This document shows, in pieces, positions 35,733 to 44,792 of a DNA stretch of 64,000 nt (its first letter is position 1; every line of letters starts with the position of its first letter). The stretch is from assembly GCA_963820955.1 (NCBI GenBank), contig CAWGCA010000003.1, positions 1 to 64,000 on the forward strand, in the 5' to 3' direction. Source of the DNA: CAWGCA01 sp963820955. GTDB lineage: Bacteria; Pseudomonadota; Gammaproteobacteria; Chromatiales; Chromatiaceae. Made by a program: the position numbers and the translations under genes. A model generated the notes under the pieces. It saw nothing but the letters and a program-made list of their open reading frames with translations, was not told the origin of the DNA and did no database searches.

Positions 35733-36893
35733 GTGAGAGCAATCGGAATGTTCCCTTCAATAAATCATACCAGGCTTTTGTTGATCGTTTATCTGCTGAC
35801 AACCACAGCCATTTGTTGGGCGATCCCGCTATCGGATACTGCAACCCCGGAACCCGACTTTTCCTATGAACACCTGGATATTCCACCGGAATCTGCCCCA
35901 ATATTCCAACAGGATATCCCCCGACTTACCTGGACTGCGGGACAATTGCTCAAGCAGGGCAAACTTGCAGAGGCGTCCTTTCTCTGTGAACGACTGTTGC
36001 AGGTCCAGCCGGGAAACGTCGAGGCGCGCGCGCACCTGGCAGCCACTTATATGGGGCTGGGGGAAAAGCAACGATTCAATCAGGAACGAGAGATGCTCAC
36101 CCGGCAGGCACCGGACTCGGCTGCGATTTACCTCTCCCTGGCCTCCACCTATCAGGCGCTTCAACAATTCGATCAGGCGGAAGCGGCCTACAAACAGGGT
36201 CTGGAAATGGCCAGGGATAAGATCGATCTGCTGCTGGGACTGGGTGCCCTTTATCACCAACAGCAGGACCTGACCCAGGCCCGGAAGCAGTATCTTACGG
36301 TACTGGAGCAGAAGGGTCTCGGAGACAAGCCTTACCTAAAGGCCAGTTCCGCCCTCTGCCGCATCGACCTGCAGGAAAAGCGCTACCCGGCGGTGATCGC
36401 GCGTGCCCGGGAGATCATAGAGCGCTACCCCCCGCTGCCGCAGGGCTACCTGCTGCTGGGGACCGCCTATCGGGGCGAGGGCCAACCTGAGTTGGCGGTG
36501 AGCACCTACCAGGGATTGATAGACGCCAACCCACAGATCCCCAGGGGCTACCATGAACTGGCGCTGACCCATCTCGAGGACCTGGACAGGCCGGAAGCGG
36601 CTTTACGTTTTGCCCAGGAGGGGGTGCGCCGTTTCCCACAGGACGCAAGGTCGCTGGATATTCTCGGCTGGATCGCCTACCAGACCGGACACTATCCCCA
36701 GGCGGTAGAGCAACTCCGGCGGGCATCCCTGCTGTCCCAGGGCGATCCACAAATCCTCTACCACCTGGGGCTTGCCTTGCAGAAATCCGGGGACCACCCC
36801 CAGGCCAAAGAGGCCTTTCAGACGGCGCTGGAGCGGATAAATCCCGAGCAGAAAAAGGCCTTTGCCAGGGAGTTACAGAAACGCCTCGAGTAA
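35733..36893 (+). CDS. TPR-repeat exported protein
   Basis: About 386 residues from GTG 35733, chosen because GGGAG lies five bases upstream; the longer frame begins in spacer. Signal peptide or anchor: LLLIVYLLTTTAICWA. Then at least eight TPR units (FDQAEAAYKQGLEMA, QDLTQARKQYLTVLEQ, PELAVSTYQGLIDANP, YPQAVEQLRRASLLS, HPQAKEAFQTALER). Proteins of this kind often sit with exosortase/PEP-CTERM or polysaccharide loci; here a PEP-CTERM gene is its convergent neighbour. Function unknown; a scaffold role is inferred. A shared hairpin terminator follows. Confidence 0.78.
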   Translation: MRAIGMFPSINHTRLLLIVYLLTTTAICWAIPLSDTATPEPDFSYEHLDIPPESAPIFQQDIPRLTWTAGQLLKQGKLAEASFLCERLLQVQPGNVEARAHLAATYMGLGEKQRFNQEREMLTRQAPDSAAIYLSLASTYQALQQFDQAEAAYKQGLEMARDKIDLLLGLGALYHQQQDLTQARKQYLTVLEQKGLGDKPYLKASSALCRIDLQEKRYPAVIARAREIIERYPPLPQGYLLLGTAYRGEGQPELAVSTYQGLIDANPQIPRGYHELALTHLEDLDRPEAALRFAQEGVRRFPQDARSLDILGWIAYQTGHYPQAVEQLRRASLLSQGDPQILYHLGLALQKSGDHPQAKEAFQTALERINPEQKKAFARELQKRLE

Positions 36894-36932
36894 ACCGGTT
36901 GATAACGGCAGGGTTGAAATTAGTCCAACGAT

Positions 36933-36971
36933 AAAAAAAGCCGCCCGAAACTGCAGTCGGACGGCTTTTTT
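36933..36971. terminator. Bidirectional intrinsic terminator
   Basis: AAAAAAGCCG with CGGCTTTTTT as outer arms and CCGA/TCGG as inner pairs around a short loop; A-run on one side and T-run on the other. Lies between the convergent TPR and PEP-CTERM genes and fits both directions. Confidence 0.9.
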
Positions 36972-36997
36972 CTCCCTGCTGTTAAATCATATCAGGG

Positions 36998-37948
36998 TCA
37001 GGCAGATCTCCTCCGCCGCGCACCGATCAGGCCAAGCAGGCCAGTGCCGAAGAGCAGCAGCATGCCGGGTTCGGGCACGGTGGGATCGGGATCATCGATG
37101 ACCACCTGGATCTCGCCGCCGCCCAGCTCATAGATTTCACTGCCGCTGCCAGCCCAGAAGTGGCCCAGGGCACCGAAGCCCATGCCTTCCACATACTTGT
37201 TGACCCCACCGGCCTCAGTGTAGGCAAACCGGTTCGTCTCGTTCCAGACGCCACCGGTTTTCTGCCACTGAGCAATGAAATTGGAGGTCATGTCAGAGAC
37301 GAAAATGGAGCCATTCACCCACTCCATGCCGTCGCCGTGGCCACCACCCATGCTTGGCCAGGTAAACTCGTACGTCCAGTTCATACCATCGGAGGAACTG
37401 AAAACTCTCGAGTTCTCGTGGGCCGCCCACCAGAGTCCGCCGCCATAGGAGAGAAAGGTATCACCGTACCCCCAGCCTGTACCATCCAACCCCCCGACGT
37501 AGTTCATCGAAGAGGTGTAGGCCCCGGTGGTCTTGTCGAATGCCAGGATGGAGTTATCTGTCGCGGCGGTATAGATATGGTTGGCATCCACCCACATCTC
37601 ACCAATACTCGCCGAGTAGAGCGTCTTCGGCGCGCCGGTCAAAGTAATAGGGCGGTTGTTGCTAAAGGTCCGGACCTGGTAGTTGGGATTGGGTGTTATG
37701 CCATCGGCGAGATACCTGGGTTCCTCCTTTTTCGACATGTCCGCAATGGCGACATCCACTGCATAGACCGAGGTACCACCACCGTAATAGATGGTGTTCC
37801 CATAAGAATCAACGTCATATTCCGAACCTAACCCGCCGAACGACGAGAATTCATAATAATCCGATGCGGCAACGGCGGTACCGGCCATCGCCAGGCCGAG
37901 CAATAAAAGGCTGGATCCTGCTGCTGATTTAGCCAATATACTTTTCAT
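36998..37948 (-). CDS. PEP-CTERM sorting domain protein
   Basis: About 316 residues starting at ATG 37948 (GGAG nine bases upstream), with signal peptide (KSILAKSAAGSSLLLLGLAMAGTAVA). The C-terminus is the tripartite sorting signal: VPEPGML, hydrophobic helix, then ARRRRSA, recognised by exosortase EpsH/XrtA. The mature part is a Gly/Tyr/Trp-rich beta domain with propeller-like repeats (GEMWVDANHIYTAATDNSILAFDKTTGAYTSS; GSIFVSDMTSNFIAQWQ). Such proteins are exported with exopolysaccharide. No exosortase gene is in this window. A sigma-54 promoter lies upstream. Convergent with a TPR gene. Confidence 0.9.
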   Translation of the reverse strand: MKSILAKSAAGSSLLLLGLAMAGTAVAASDYYEFSSFGGLGSEYDVDSYGNTIYYGGGTSVYAVDVAIADMSKKEEPRYLADGITPNPNYQVRTFSNNRPITLTGAPKTLYSASIGEMWVDANHIYTAATDNSILAFDKTTGAYTSSMNYVGGLDGTGWGYGDTFLSYGGGLWWAAHENSRVFSSSDGMNWTYEFTWPSMGGGHGDGMEWVNGSIFVSDMTSNFIAQWQKTGGVWNETNRFAYTEAGGVNKYVEGMGFGALGHFWAGSGSEIYELGGGEIQVVIDDPDPTVPEPGMLLLFGTGLLGLIGARRRRSA

Positions 37949-38014
37949 TTTGTTGTTCTCCTGCTTAATCACTTCCTGAGGAATAGAGACATCATTTTTT
38001 CCACAATTAAATAA

Positions 38015-38031
38015 GGCATATTTAGTGCCAA
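38015..38031 (-). promoter_or_regulatory. Sigma-54 promoter of the PEP-CTERM gene
   Basis: On the minus strand TTGGCACTAAATATGCC: the -24 element is a perfect TTGGCAC, and GG is separated from the -12 GC by exactly ten bases. It would start transcription about 55 bases before the ATG at 37948. RpoN with the PrsK/PrsR pair is known to drive PEP-CTERM genes in floc-forming and other bacteria. Confidence 0.7.
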
Positions 38032-38067
38032 GCAGAGATATTAATTTATTTATCAAATAGATAGAGT

Positions 38068-38094
38068 AATTCCCAACGATCTTGACTGGGAATT
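38068..38094. repeat. Inverted repeat in PEP-CTERM upstream region
   Basis: Eight-base arms AATTCCCA and TGGGAATT with an 11-base spacer, 37 bases upstream of the -24 element of the sigma-54 promoter. The position fits an enhancer or activator site, though sigma-54 activators usually bind somewhat further upstream. Confidence 0.45.
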
Positions 38095-38166
38095 TAGTGC
38101 ATATTTGTAAAAAACACCGACAAATTACAGGGGATATATTCCCATGAGAAACTCCCGTTTAGTTCG

Positions 38167-39864
38167 TCATCGAGGCAGCGGCGGATTCGCAAAAAACGGT
38201 CGCCAGGTCGGGATGTACCTTCTCGGGAAGTTTATCCTTTGGCTCTCGCTGAAGGGCCCCGGTAAAAAACCGGAGTCCAGGGAACGCACCCGGAAATAGT
38301 AGGTCCCCGGAAAGGGTTTCGGCAACACAACCTGCTGCTCGTGGAGCAGCAAATCCGCGATCAGGCGCCCGAAGTTCGCATCGTGAGCCAGTTGGAACTG
38401 ATACCGGTGGTGCGGAGATGGATTCGGATCATGCCATACAAAATGAAGCATGAAATCTGCTTCCCTGGGCCGTTCAACTATCGGCGCAACGAGCTTCTTT
38501 TCCAGGATGACAACACCTGTTTCGCTGAAAAGACTAAGATTACCCTTTTCGTCTCTGCTTGCGACTCGCCAAAAGTACTTGCCAGGCGGCAGCGCCACAG
38601 CTGGCCGAAAAGAACCCGAAATGGATGCCTCCTGATCGATGATCAGCGATGCGAATCCAGGCTCCTCCGAGACCTGTATCTGATAACCAACTGCGTTTCG
38701 CACCTTAGTCCAACTGAACAAGGGGCGTTCACCAGGGTCGCCCTGACCGTTCTGTTCAAGCAGCCTGGGGGGTAAGATCTGCGGCCGCCTGACAAGGAGA
38801 CGATGCTCAGCGTTGCTCCCCTCCAGCCCTAACTCGTCAATCCCGCGCAGCCGCAATAGGTACTGCCCATCGGGCAGGCCCGATAAATCGTACCCCGGCA
38901 ACGACAGCGCTCGGTCCTGCAACAGGCCAGCTAAGGTTTCACCGGCAGAAACCTGGATGCGGTAGCTGATCGCCCCCTCCAGCGCGGGCCAGGACAGACT
39001 GACCGGAAGAGTCTCCACGATCGCGGGGAAATATGAAACGTCGGGAGGGGACAACAATGCCCGTGGAGGCTGAAGCGGTGCACCAGCCTCTGCGACTATG
39101 CCGTAGCCTGCCGGGACCTGGTAGCTGGTTCCTGCCCCGCTGACTGCGACAAGCCCCTCGAGTACCTCGGTCCGGGAAGTCGGACGCGCGGCGTCCAAAC
39201 CCACCCTGAACTCTGTACCCCTTACCGCGGTTACTGCCGCGGGAGTGATAATCTCGAACCAGGATTGGGCATCTTTCGATGGGTGAGACCTGGACTCAAC
39301 CCGCCCTCGCTGCAAACGCAGACGGGTATCGATCATACCGGTTGTGCCGTAGGATCTGAGGGTGTCCATGACCACCTTGCTGTCGGATTGAATCACCAAG
39401 CTGGAACCATCCGCCAGCTGCAGGGATACGCTGCTGCCAGCTCCTGTGTGCACCTGGTCACCGATAGCCAATAACTGACCGGTCTCCAGCAGACGCGATT
39501 TGTTGGTTGACGCCTGAATAACTTCCGCATGCCCCCGCACGTGCACTACTCGTGCCGACACGGGTTCGTTTTTCAGCCAGCCAAGTGGGATGCGAAGCTC
39601 TGTGCCTGGCGCTATCTGGCGGGGGAAGGCAATGCCATTGTGACTCTGAACCTTGCTGAAATAGCTCGTGTCTTTCAGATACTCCTTACTCAACTCCCAA
39701 AGGTTGTCACCAGGCCGAACGGTGTAGATCCACTCTTCGGCAACGGCTGACGACAGGGTGCCCAGGGTAAAAGCCAGCAGCAACAGTTGCAGGACGATCC
39801 GAAAGAGCGGCTTGATCGCGGTGGCAAGAAACATGAACAAGGGGTTTGGAAATGACGTTACCAT
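38167..39864 (-). CDS. LysM and FecR domain envelope protein
   Basis: A 565-residue exported protein. Signal peptide to about residue 42 (SSAVA), then a LysM peptidoglycan-binding domain (about 47-94, YTVRPGDNLWELSKEYLKD), a FecR domain (about 104-225, VIQASTNKSRLLETGQLLAIGDQVHTGAGSSVSLQLADGSSLVIQ; ITPAAVTAVRGTEFRVG) and fibronectin-type-III-like repeats in the C-terminal half (GAISYRIQVSAGETLAG; AVGYQIQVSEEPGFASLI; GKYFWRVASRDEKGN). LysM-FecR proteins of this type are recurrent neighbours of CHASE2 sensor genes, as here (CHASE2 kinase 55 bases upstream on the same strand). Probably the periplasmic partner of the sensor. Confidence 0.85.
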   Translation of the reverse strand: MVTSFPNPLFMFLATAIKPLFRIVLQLLLLAFTLGTLSSAVAEEWIYTVRPGDNLWELSKEYLKDTSYFSKVQSHNGIAFPRQIAPGTELRIPLGWLKNEPVSARVVHVRGHAEVIQASTNKSRLLETGQLLAIGDQVHTGAGSSVSLQLADGSSLVIQSDSKVVMDTLRSYGTTGMIDTRLRLQRGRVESRSHPSKDAQSWFEIITPAAVTAVRGTEFRVGLDAARPTSRTEVLEGLVAVSGAGTSYQVPAGYGIVAEAGAPLQPPRALLSPPDVSYFPAIVETLPVSLSWPALEGAISYRIQVSAGETLAGLLQDRALSLPGYDLSGLPDGQYLLRLRGIDELGLEGSNAEHRLLVRRPQILPPRLLEQNGQGDPGERPLFSWTKVRNAVGYQIQVSEEPGFASLIIDQEASISGSFRPAVALPPGKYFWRVASRDEKGNLSLFSETGVVILEKKLVAPIVERPREADFMLHFVWHDPNPSPHHRYQFQLAHDANFGRLIADLLLHEQQVVLPKPFPGTYYFRVRSLDSGFLPGPFSESQRINFPRRYIPTWRPFFANPPLPR

Positions 39865-39919
39865 AGCATGTCGCCGATATATAAATTTCAGCCCCTCGCG
39901 CCACCAAGTGGTGGTTGAC

Positions 39920-42574
39920 TCAGTGTGGCAGATTCCTGTTCGATCCCAGACTGCTGCCGCAGGGTATCTTCAGGCAAAACCTTGAGCCCCTGCCGAGGCG
40001 ACTTTCCACATCGACCGATCCCTGATGCTTCAATGCAACCACTTTTACCAAAGCGAGCCCCAGTCCGGTCCCACTCTGTTTCCGCAGATTGGAGTCCTGT
40101 ACTCGATGGAATGGGTCGAAAATCTTCTGCAGATCCTCACCAGGTATCCCCTGCCCTCGATCCTCAACACAGCACTGTATCTCCTTTTCATCGCCCCTGA
40201 GGAAAAGTTCTACGGTTGAGTCTTCGTGGCTATAGCGAATGGCGTTCTGCAGGAGATTAACCAGCGCCCTTTCCAGCATTCCTGCATCGGCCTTAATCCA
40301 GGCTTCATCGACTTCGATGTGGCGTATCAGCCTGATACGCCTGCTTTGGGCTTCAGTGTAGGCTTCGTCCATTGCATTATGCGCTATGGTCACGAAATCC
40401 GTCTCCTGAAAATTCGCGTGATCTGCGTTCTCAGCCCGCGCCAGTTGCAGAAAGTCTTCGGCAAGCTGTAAGGCTTTTTTCGCATAGTGCTCCATGCGCT
40501 TCGTGATCTCGTCAGGACTGAAGGGGCTGTTTTCCTGGCGCCTCATCTGGACCAGGGACAGCAGAGAGGTTATAGGCGAACGCAAGTCATGTGAAAGGAA
40601 GTGTAGTGCCTCGCTCCGTTTGCGTTCACTCTGTTTAAGCAGGCTGACATCCGACAGTAGGACGATCATCCCGTGAAAGTTACCCTGCTCGACAGAAAGC
40701 GGTGAAATCTGGATAAGCAATTCTTTTCCCTGAGGCAGCCGTCCTTCCATAAAAACCATGTTTTGCCCCACCAGCACGTCCCTGAGCGCTTCGGTCCAAC
40801 TGATACCGGTCTGGATCTCGAGTTTCCTGGTGAGTGTCAGGATGTCTGCCTCCATCAGGCCCGCTTCTGTATCTCTTCCAAGTAATCGGTCGGCCTGGTT
40901 ATTGGCCAACACCACCTGTCCAACCGAGTTGATCACCAGCAGCCCGTCCACCATCTGCCGGAGTGTATCGGAAATGAGACCACGCATGGTTCTCATTTCA
41001 GCAATGGCAGACTGTATCTGTTGAATTTGATTCTCCATGTGTTCCGCAGCACTGCGAGGTTCCGAAATTGGTGTCGAGGCGAACTGACGTACAAATTCCT
41101 TCAGCAACAACCTGGCGCTTTCGGGAAACGCTGCCGGGTTGCTCTTTCGTAATCCGAAATACCAGGTACCTTGTTGCCAAGGAATGGATGTCCAGAGAGC
41201 GCTGTTTTCCTGCAGCCAGCCGGCATCAGATATCTGCTGCTCCGGATCGTCGGGTAACTGCCCTCCGCTTTCTATAGCCTGACCCGACTGATCCCGCAAA
41301 ACCCATCCTTCAAATGACAGAACGCTCCGCAGGAACTCGAGATCTCGGGACATTTGCAGCGATTCTCCGTAAAAGTGTATAGCCCTGGGCTCGACATTAA
41401 GCCTATCCAGTTCCTGTTCGAAGTAGCGCATGGTGTGCTCCAGGCGCCGCCAGCTCCACAGGGGGTAACCAAGGATCGATCCGATCAAAACTGCCGTCGG
41501 AGGAAACCAGAGTTGAAAACCATGCAGTAACAACGAGCTGAGTAGGAGGGTAGCCAGAATCGTGCTGCCGGTCGCAAGCAGCACGAATTTTGGTGGCATT
41601 CGCGGAAAAAAGACAAAGGTAAGCAAAAGGAGTGAACCGGAAAACAGCATACGCCAGTGAATGCCCATCACCTCTATCGCAACACCCCGTCTGAGTGCGT
41701 CGATAAGATTCGCATTTATCTCTATACCCTGCATCGGCTGATTTCGGCCTGAAACTGGGGTTGGCAGGTCATCACCCAGCCCGGTAGCGGTAACCCCGAC
41801 CAGGGCAATCTTGTCGCGCAACGATTCGCTCCGAAATCTCCCCGTCAGAACATCCGAAAAAGGAATTTGCGGAAAGTGGCCTGGCGGACCGGAGAAAGGA
41901 ATCAGAATCTGGTGGTCGCGAACGATAATGTATTGCGAGCCCTTTCTGTTCGCTTGGCTACGGGTGCCTGGGAGGGTTTCCCAGCCACCAGGTTCGATCA
42001 TTCGTAACAAGGCCACGCTTAGCGCAGGCCAGTAAGCGGTGCCAAGCCCCTCCAGCAGATTTACCCGCCTTGCAATACCATCCGGGTCTAGGTCGATATG
42101 TACATGACCGAGCGCCGCTGCAACTTCGGCCAGAGAAGGCATGGGAAGGGTCTCGACCAGTTGCCCGTCAAGACTTATCTGCTCGATCACAATGGGCAGC
42201 ACTACACGCCCGCTTGCGGCTACGGCGTCGATGAGTTCCTGATCACCCTGCGGGTCACTCCTGTCCTCTTCAGCGAAAAGAATGTCGAGCACGATCGCCT
42301 TAACACCGGCCGCAGTCAATCGCTTCACCAAACCTGCGTGAACGGTGCGGTTCCATGGCCAGCGACCCAGTTCGGACAGACTGGCATTGTCGATGGCGAC
42401 GATGATAATGTCCTCCGGTGGAGGCGTTGACCAAATTCTGAACTGGGTATCGTAAAGGAGCTGGTCCCAGCGCCATAACCAGTCCTCATGGACCAGGAGA
42501 AGGATCACAAGTACCAGCGTTATCGAAATGGCCGCCCACTCTTTGGACGCCGGTGTGTGTTGGGTATTACTCAT
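39920..42574 (-). CDS. CHASE2-domain sensor histidine kinase
   Basis: About 884 residues from ATG 42574; an ATG 27 codons upstream adds non-conserved residues. One N-terminal membrane helix (13-28), a periplasmic CHASE2 domain (about 35-300; IVAIDNASLSELGRWPWNR, DILFAEEDRSDPQGDQELI, DKIALVGVTATGLGD), three membrane helices (about 306-375), a PAS-like domain (about 530-645) and the kinase core: FLSHDLRSPITSLLSL with phospho-acceptor H662, N-box LVNLLQNAIRYS, G1 DRGQGIP and G2 SGTGLGLALVK. The signal sensed is unknown. Operon order regulator - kinase - LysM-FecR. Confidence 0.92.
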   Translation of the reverse strand: MSNTQHTPASKEWAAISITLVLVILLLVHEDWLWRWDQLLYDTQFRIWSTPPPEDIIIVAIDNASLSELGRWPWNRTVHAGLVKRLTAAGVKAIVLDILFAEEDRSDPQGDQELIDAVAASGRVVLPIVIEQISLDGQLVETLPMPSLAEVAAALGHVHIDLDPDGIARRVNLLEGLGTAYWPALSVALLRMIEPGGWETLPGTRSQANRKGSQYIIVRDHQILIPFSGPPGHFPQIPFSDVLTGRFRSESLRDKIALVGVTATGLGDDLPTPVSGRNQPMQGIEINANLIDALRRGVAIEVMGIHWRMLFSGSLLLLTFVFFPRMPPKFVLLATGSTILATLLLSSLLLHGFQLWFPPTAVLIGSILGYPLWSWRRLEHTMRYFEQELDRLNVEPRAIHFYGESLQMSRDLEFLRSVLSFEGWVLRDQSGQAIESGGQLPDDPEQQISDAGWLQENSALWTSIPWQQGTWYFGLRKSNPAAFPESARLLLKEFVRQFASTPISEPRSAAEHMENQIQQIQSAIAEMRTMRGLISDTLRQMVDGLLVINSVGQVVLANNQADRLLGRDTEAGLMEADILTLTRKLEIQTGISWTEALRDVLVGQNMVFMEGRLPQGKELLIQISPLSVEQGNFHGMIVLLSDVSLLKQSERKRSEALHFLSHDLRSPITSLLSLVQMRRQENSPFSPDEITKRMEHYAKKALQLAEDFLQLARAENADHANFQETDFVTIAHNAMDEAYTEAQSRRIRLIRHIEVDEAWIKADAGMLERALVNLLQNAIRYSHEDSTVELFLRGDEKEIQCCVEDRGQGIPGEDLQKIFDPFHRVQDSNLRKQSGTGLGLALVKVVALKHQGSVDVESRLGRGSRFCLKIPCGSSLGSNRNLPH

Positions 42575-42704
42575 TCGGGCAGAGGGGGAAAACCGAAGAG
42601 TGCTGAATAGGCTTGTACAGACTCCCGGGCATGGGGTCCCGGTTATCGGAATCATCCGTTATGGATATGCCTGAACTCATGCAGCCGCCACCAAACCAAC
42701 CTGA

Positions 42705-43421
42705 CTATTCCGAGGTATCCGCCCTCTGCAGCTCCCGTGAAACCTGTTCAAGCCTGTATCCGTGCTGATAGACCGCTTTGAGTCTCCAGCCGTTTTCCGG
42801 CATCAATGCAAGCTTCCGACGAATACGGCTGATGTGCGTGTCTACGGTCCGGGTCGCCAATCCAGGTCCGACGCCCCATACCTCCTCCAGCATGTGGTCC
42901 CTCGAAAGCAGCCGCCCGATATTGAGAAACAACATCAATGCAAGTTTGAACTCTTTCTCCGTAAGTTCAACAGCTTGCCCCTTACTCGTTATCGTATTGT
43001 TGTCAATCATAATTTCGAAATCGCCGAATTGAAAGATTTCTGCTGCCTTCGGCGTGATTCCACTGCGTCTTGCCAGCGCATTGATCCGGGCGACTGCAAT
43101 TTCTCGAGAGACAGGTTTTGTCATGTAGTCATCGGCACCCGCGGAAAGCGCCTGTACGATATCGTTTTCACTGTCCCGGTGAGTCATGAAGAGTATGGGA
43201 ATTCTCCAATCCGCCTGTTCTCTCACCCAGCGCAGTACCTCAAGCCCTGAGGATTCGGGTAGTTCCCAATCGAGAATGAGCAAATCGTAACTCTCTTGCC
43301 TGATCTCACGAAGAAATGATTTTGCCGCCGCATAGTGTCGGCATGAGTGACTTTCCTCTGCCAGCCAGTTTTTGATCATTTCCGCCTGGGGTAAGTCATC
43401 TTCCAAGAAAGCGATTCTCAC
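42705..43421 (-). CDS. OmpR-family response regulator
   Basis: A 238-residue regulator: receiver domain (1-115) with the acidic pocket in FLEDD, phospho-acceptor D51 in LLILDWELP, conserved Thr/Lys (MTHRD, TKPVS), then a winged-helix DNA-binding domain (about 130-230; ELTEKEFKLALMLFLNIG, RTVDTHISRIRRKL, VYQHGYRLE). GTG start with GGAAG upstream. Partner of the CHASE2 kinase 130 bases downstream. Its targets are not visible; an autoregulated operon with the LysM-FecR gene is plausible. Confidence 0.92.
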   Translation of the reverse strand: MRIAFLEDDLPQAEMIKNWLAEESHSCRHYAAAKSFLREIRQESYDLLILDWELPESSGLEVLRWVREQADWRIPILFMTHRDSENDIVQALSAGADDYMTKPVSREIAVARINALARRSGITPKAAEIFQFGDFEIMIDNNTITSKGQAVELTEKEFKLALMLFLNIGRLLSRDHMLEEVWGVGPGLATRTVDTHISRIRRKLALMPENGWRLKAVYQHGYRLEQVSRELQRADTSE

Positions 43422-44294
43422 AGCTATCTTCCCATCACACAGGGCGCCAAAGGCGTCTCATCAAAAAACATCTTATCAGATGGCCGGCCAGATTGAATCA
43501 CGCACTATCCTCTCTTAATCTGTATAGGGCACCTCGAAAAATTCTAGCTGCCCTCGTGGTGCAGGTAATCACCACTATGCTCGTACGCGTAAGCGCATGA
43601 AAATGAGAGCGATCGGAAACTGCGCTTTTCGATTGCCGTATCGAGAAATCCCATGGAAGGGATTTCTCGAAGTACCTTATAGAGACCTTCGGAAAGATCT
43701 GGCGGTCCTCGTGGCAAAGGAAAAAAGATGACGCAATCTCATTCCCGCACAGACTTGAAATCAACAACGTCTCAAGTTCGTTCAATGGCAGCGGGCGGTG
43801 CTACCGCCTGCATCCTTGCTCCTGCGTTGAGCTATACCGGGCTAACAGCATTTGACCAACTGACTCGAAACCTCGACCGACAGGGCCTAAGTTAAAAATA
43901 ATCATCAGCTTGCTGATGTATCCAGCGCAGAGCAACACAGGAGTAATTGCCCAAATAAATCCGCCATGGCTACAGTGGGTATTTACGTCGCATCCCGGCT
44001 AGACATGTTTGGCTAACCAATATTCTACTTGGTATCTGATCGTTTGTTCAGATAATGATTTGTCGACTACACAGTGAATATAGCAATAGCCATGTTACTT
44101 GGTCATGCATAGGAATGTGCTTTGTCACAAACGTTCACATTTGCACTGATCTCATTTGGTTAACATTAACTCCGAATAACGGTTGACGAGTCCCTACAAT
44201 CGATTGATCGATGCACTCGCAGCAGAATGACTGCTGTATCTAACCATGCGGCAGACCATTGTACTTCCGGTACGAACAAACGAAAGGAAACAAC
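43422..44294. other. Gene-poor region (873 bases)
   Basis: Nothing here reads as a gene by composition. It holds the MITE-like element (43523-43681), a further hairpin (GCGGGCGGT / ACCGCCTGC, near 43791) and an AT-rich part from about 44010 that probably contains the promoter of the YegP-like gene. The base composition is lower in G+C than the surroundings. Confidence 0.5.
43523..43681. mobile_element. MITE-like element of about 159 bp
   Basis: Imperfect terminal inverted repeats of 22 bases (17 of 22 match): left core GGGCACCTCGAAAAATTC, right core read inward AGGTACTTCGAGAAATCC, both preceded by TATA at the outer edge. Within its right end a perfect palindrome, TCGAGAAATCCC/GGGATTTCTCGA around ATGGAA (43641-43670). 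No transposase frame inside. A second copy of one end is at 35542-35563. Best read as a non-autonomous derivative of an IS, family not determined. Confidence 0.6.
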
Positions 44295-44627
44295 ATGAAG
44301 GTGGTTTTGAAAAAAAGTCAGACGAGCGAGCCCTATACTTTCGCGTTCGTCGACAATAAGGGAAAGTCTATCTTGAGAAGCGAGAACTATCAGGCAAAAA
44401 AAGGCGCATTGAACGGTATCGCATCAGTCAAGAAGAACTGCGTTAACGATGCTCGTTATGAAATGAAGGAAACGAAAAACGGAAAGTTCTTCTTCAACGT
44501 CAAAGCATCCAACGGGCAGATCGTTGGTACCAGCGCCTTCTATGCGTCTATGCAAGAGCGGAGTGATGCCGTTTCAAAGTTAATGGCTGAAGCACCGAAT
44601 GCAGCCGTTGAAGAACGGCAGGACTAG
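44295..44627 (+). CDS. yegP: YegP family protein (DUF1508 repeats)
   Basis: About 110 residues from ATG 44295 with GAAAGGAAACAAC upstream; the longer frame is spacer. Two tandem DUF1508 repeats: FAFVDNKGKSILRSENYQAKKGALNGIASVKKNC and FFFNVKASNGQIVGTSAFYASMQERSDAVSKL. Each repeat is a small beta-beta-alpha unit. The biochemical function of YegP proteins is unknown; they are small, soluble and common. Neighbours are small stress-type proteins and MscL. Confidence 0.88.
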   Translation: MKVVLKKSQTSEPYTFAFVDNKGKSILRSENYQAKKGALNGIASVKKNCVNDARYEMKETKNGKFFFNVKASNGQIVGTSAFYASMQERSDAVSKLMAEAPNAAVEERQD

Positions 44628-44792
44628 ATACCCCCTACCGGCAATCCTATAGTGTTCAGAAAGCCAGGTTTAGTGACGGGATACGCGAGTCACGGCCCCT
44701 CATTGGGGGGTTTTATAAGAGACATGGACGATCCACTATCGCTCAGCGTTATGGAAACCGGCCTTATGCATGATTGCGAAATAGAATCGACA

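Noticed and set aside
43498..43785. 95-residue minus-strand open frame across the MITE-like element
   Set aside because: Crosses both element ends, no family resemblance; explained by the repeats.
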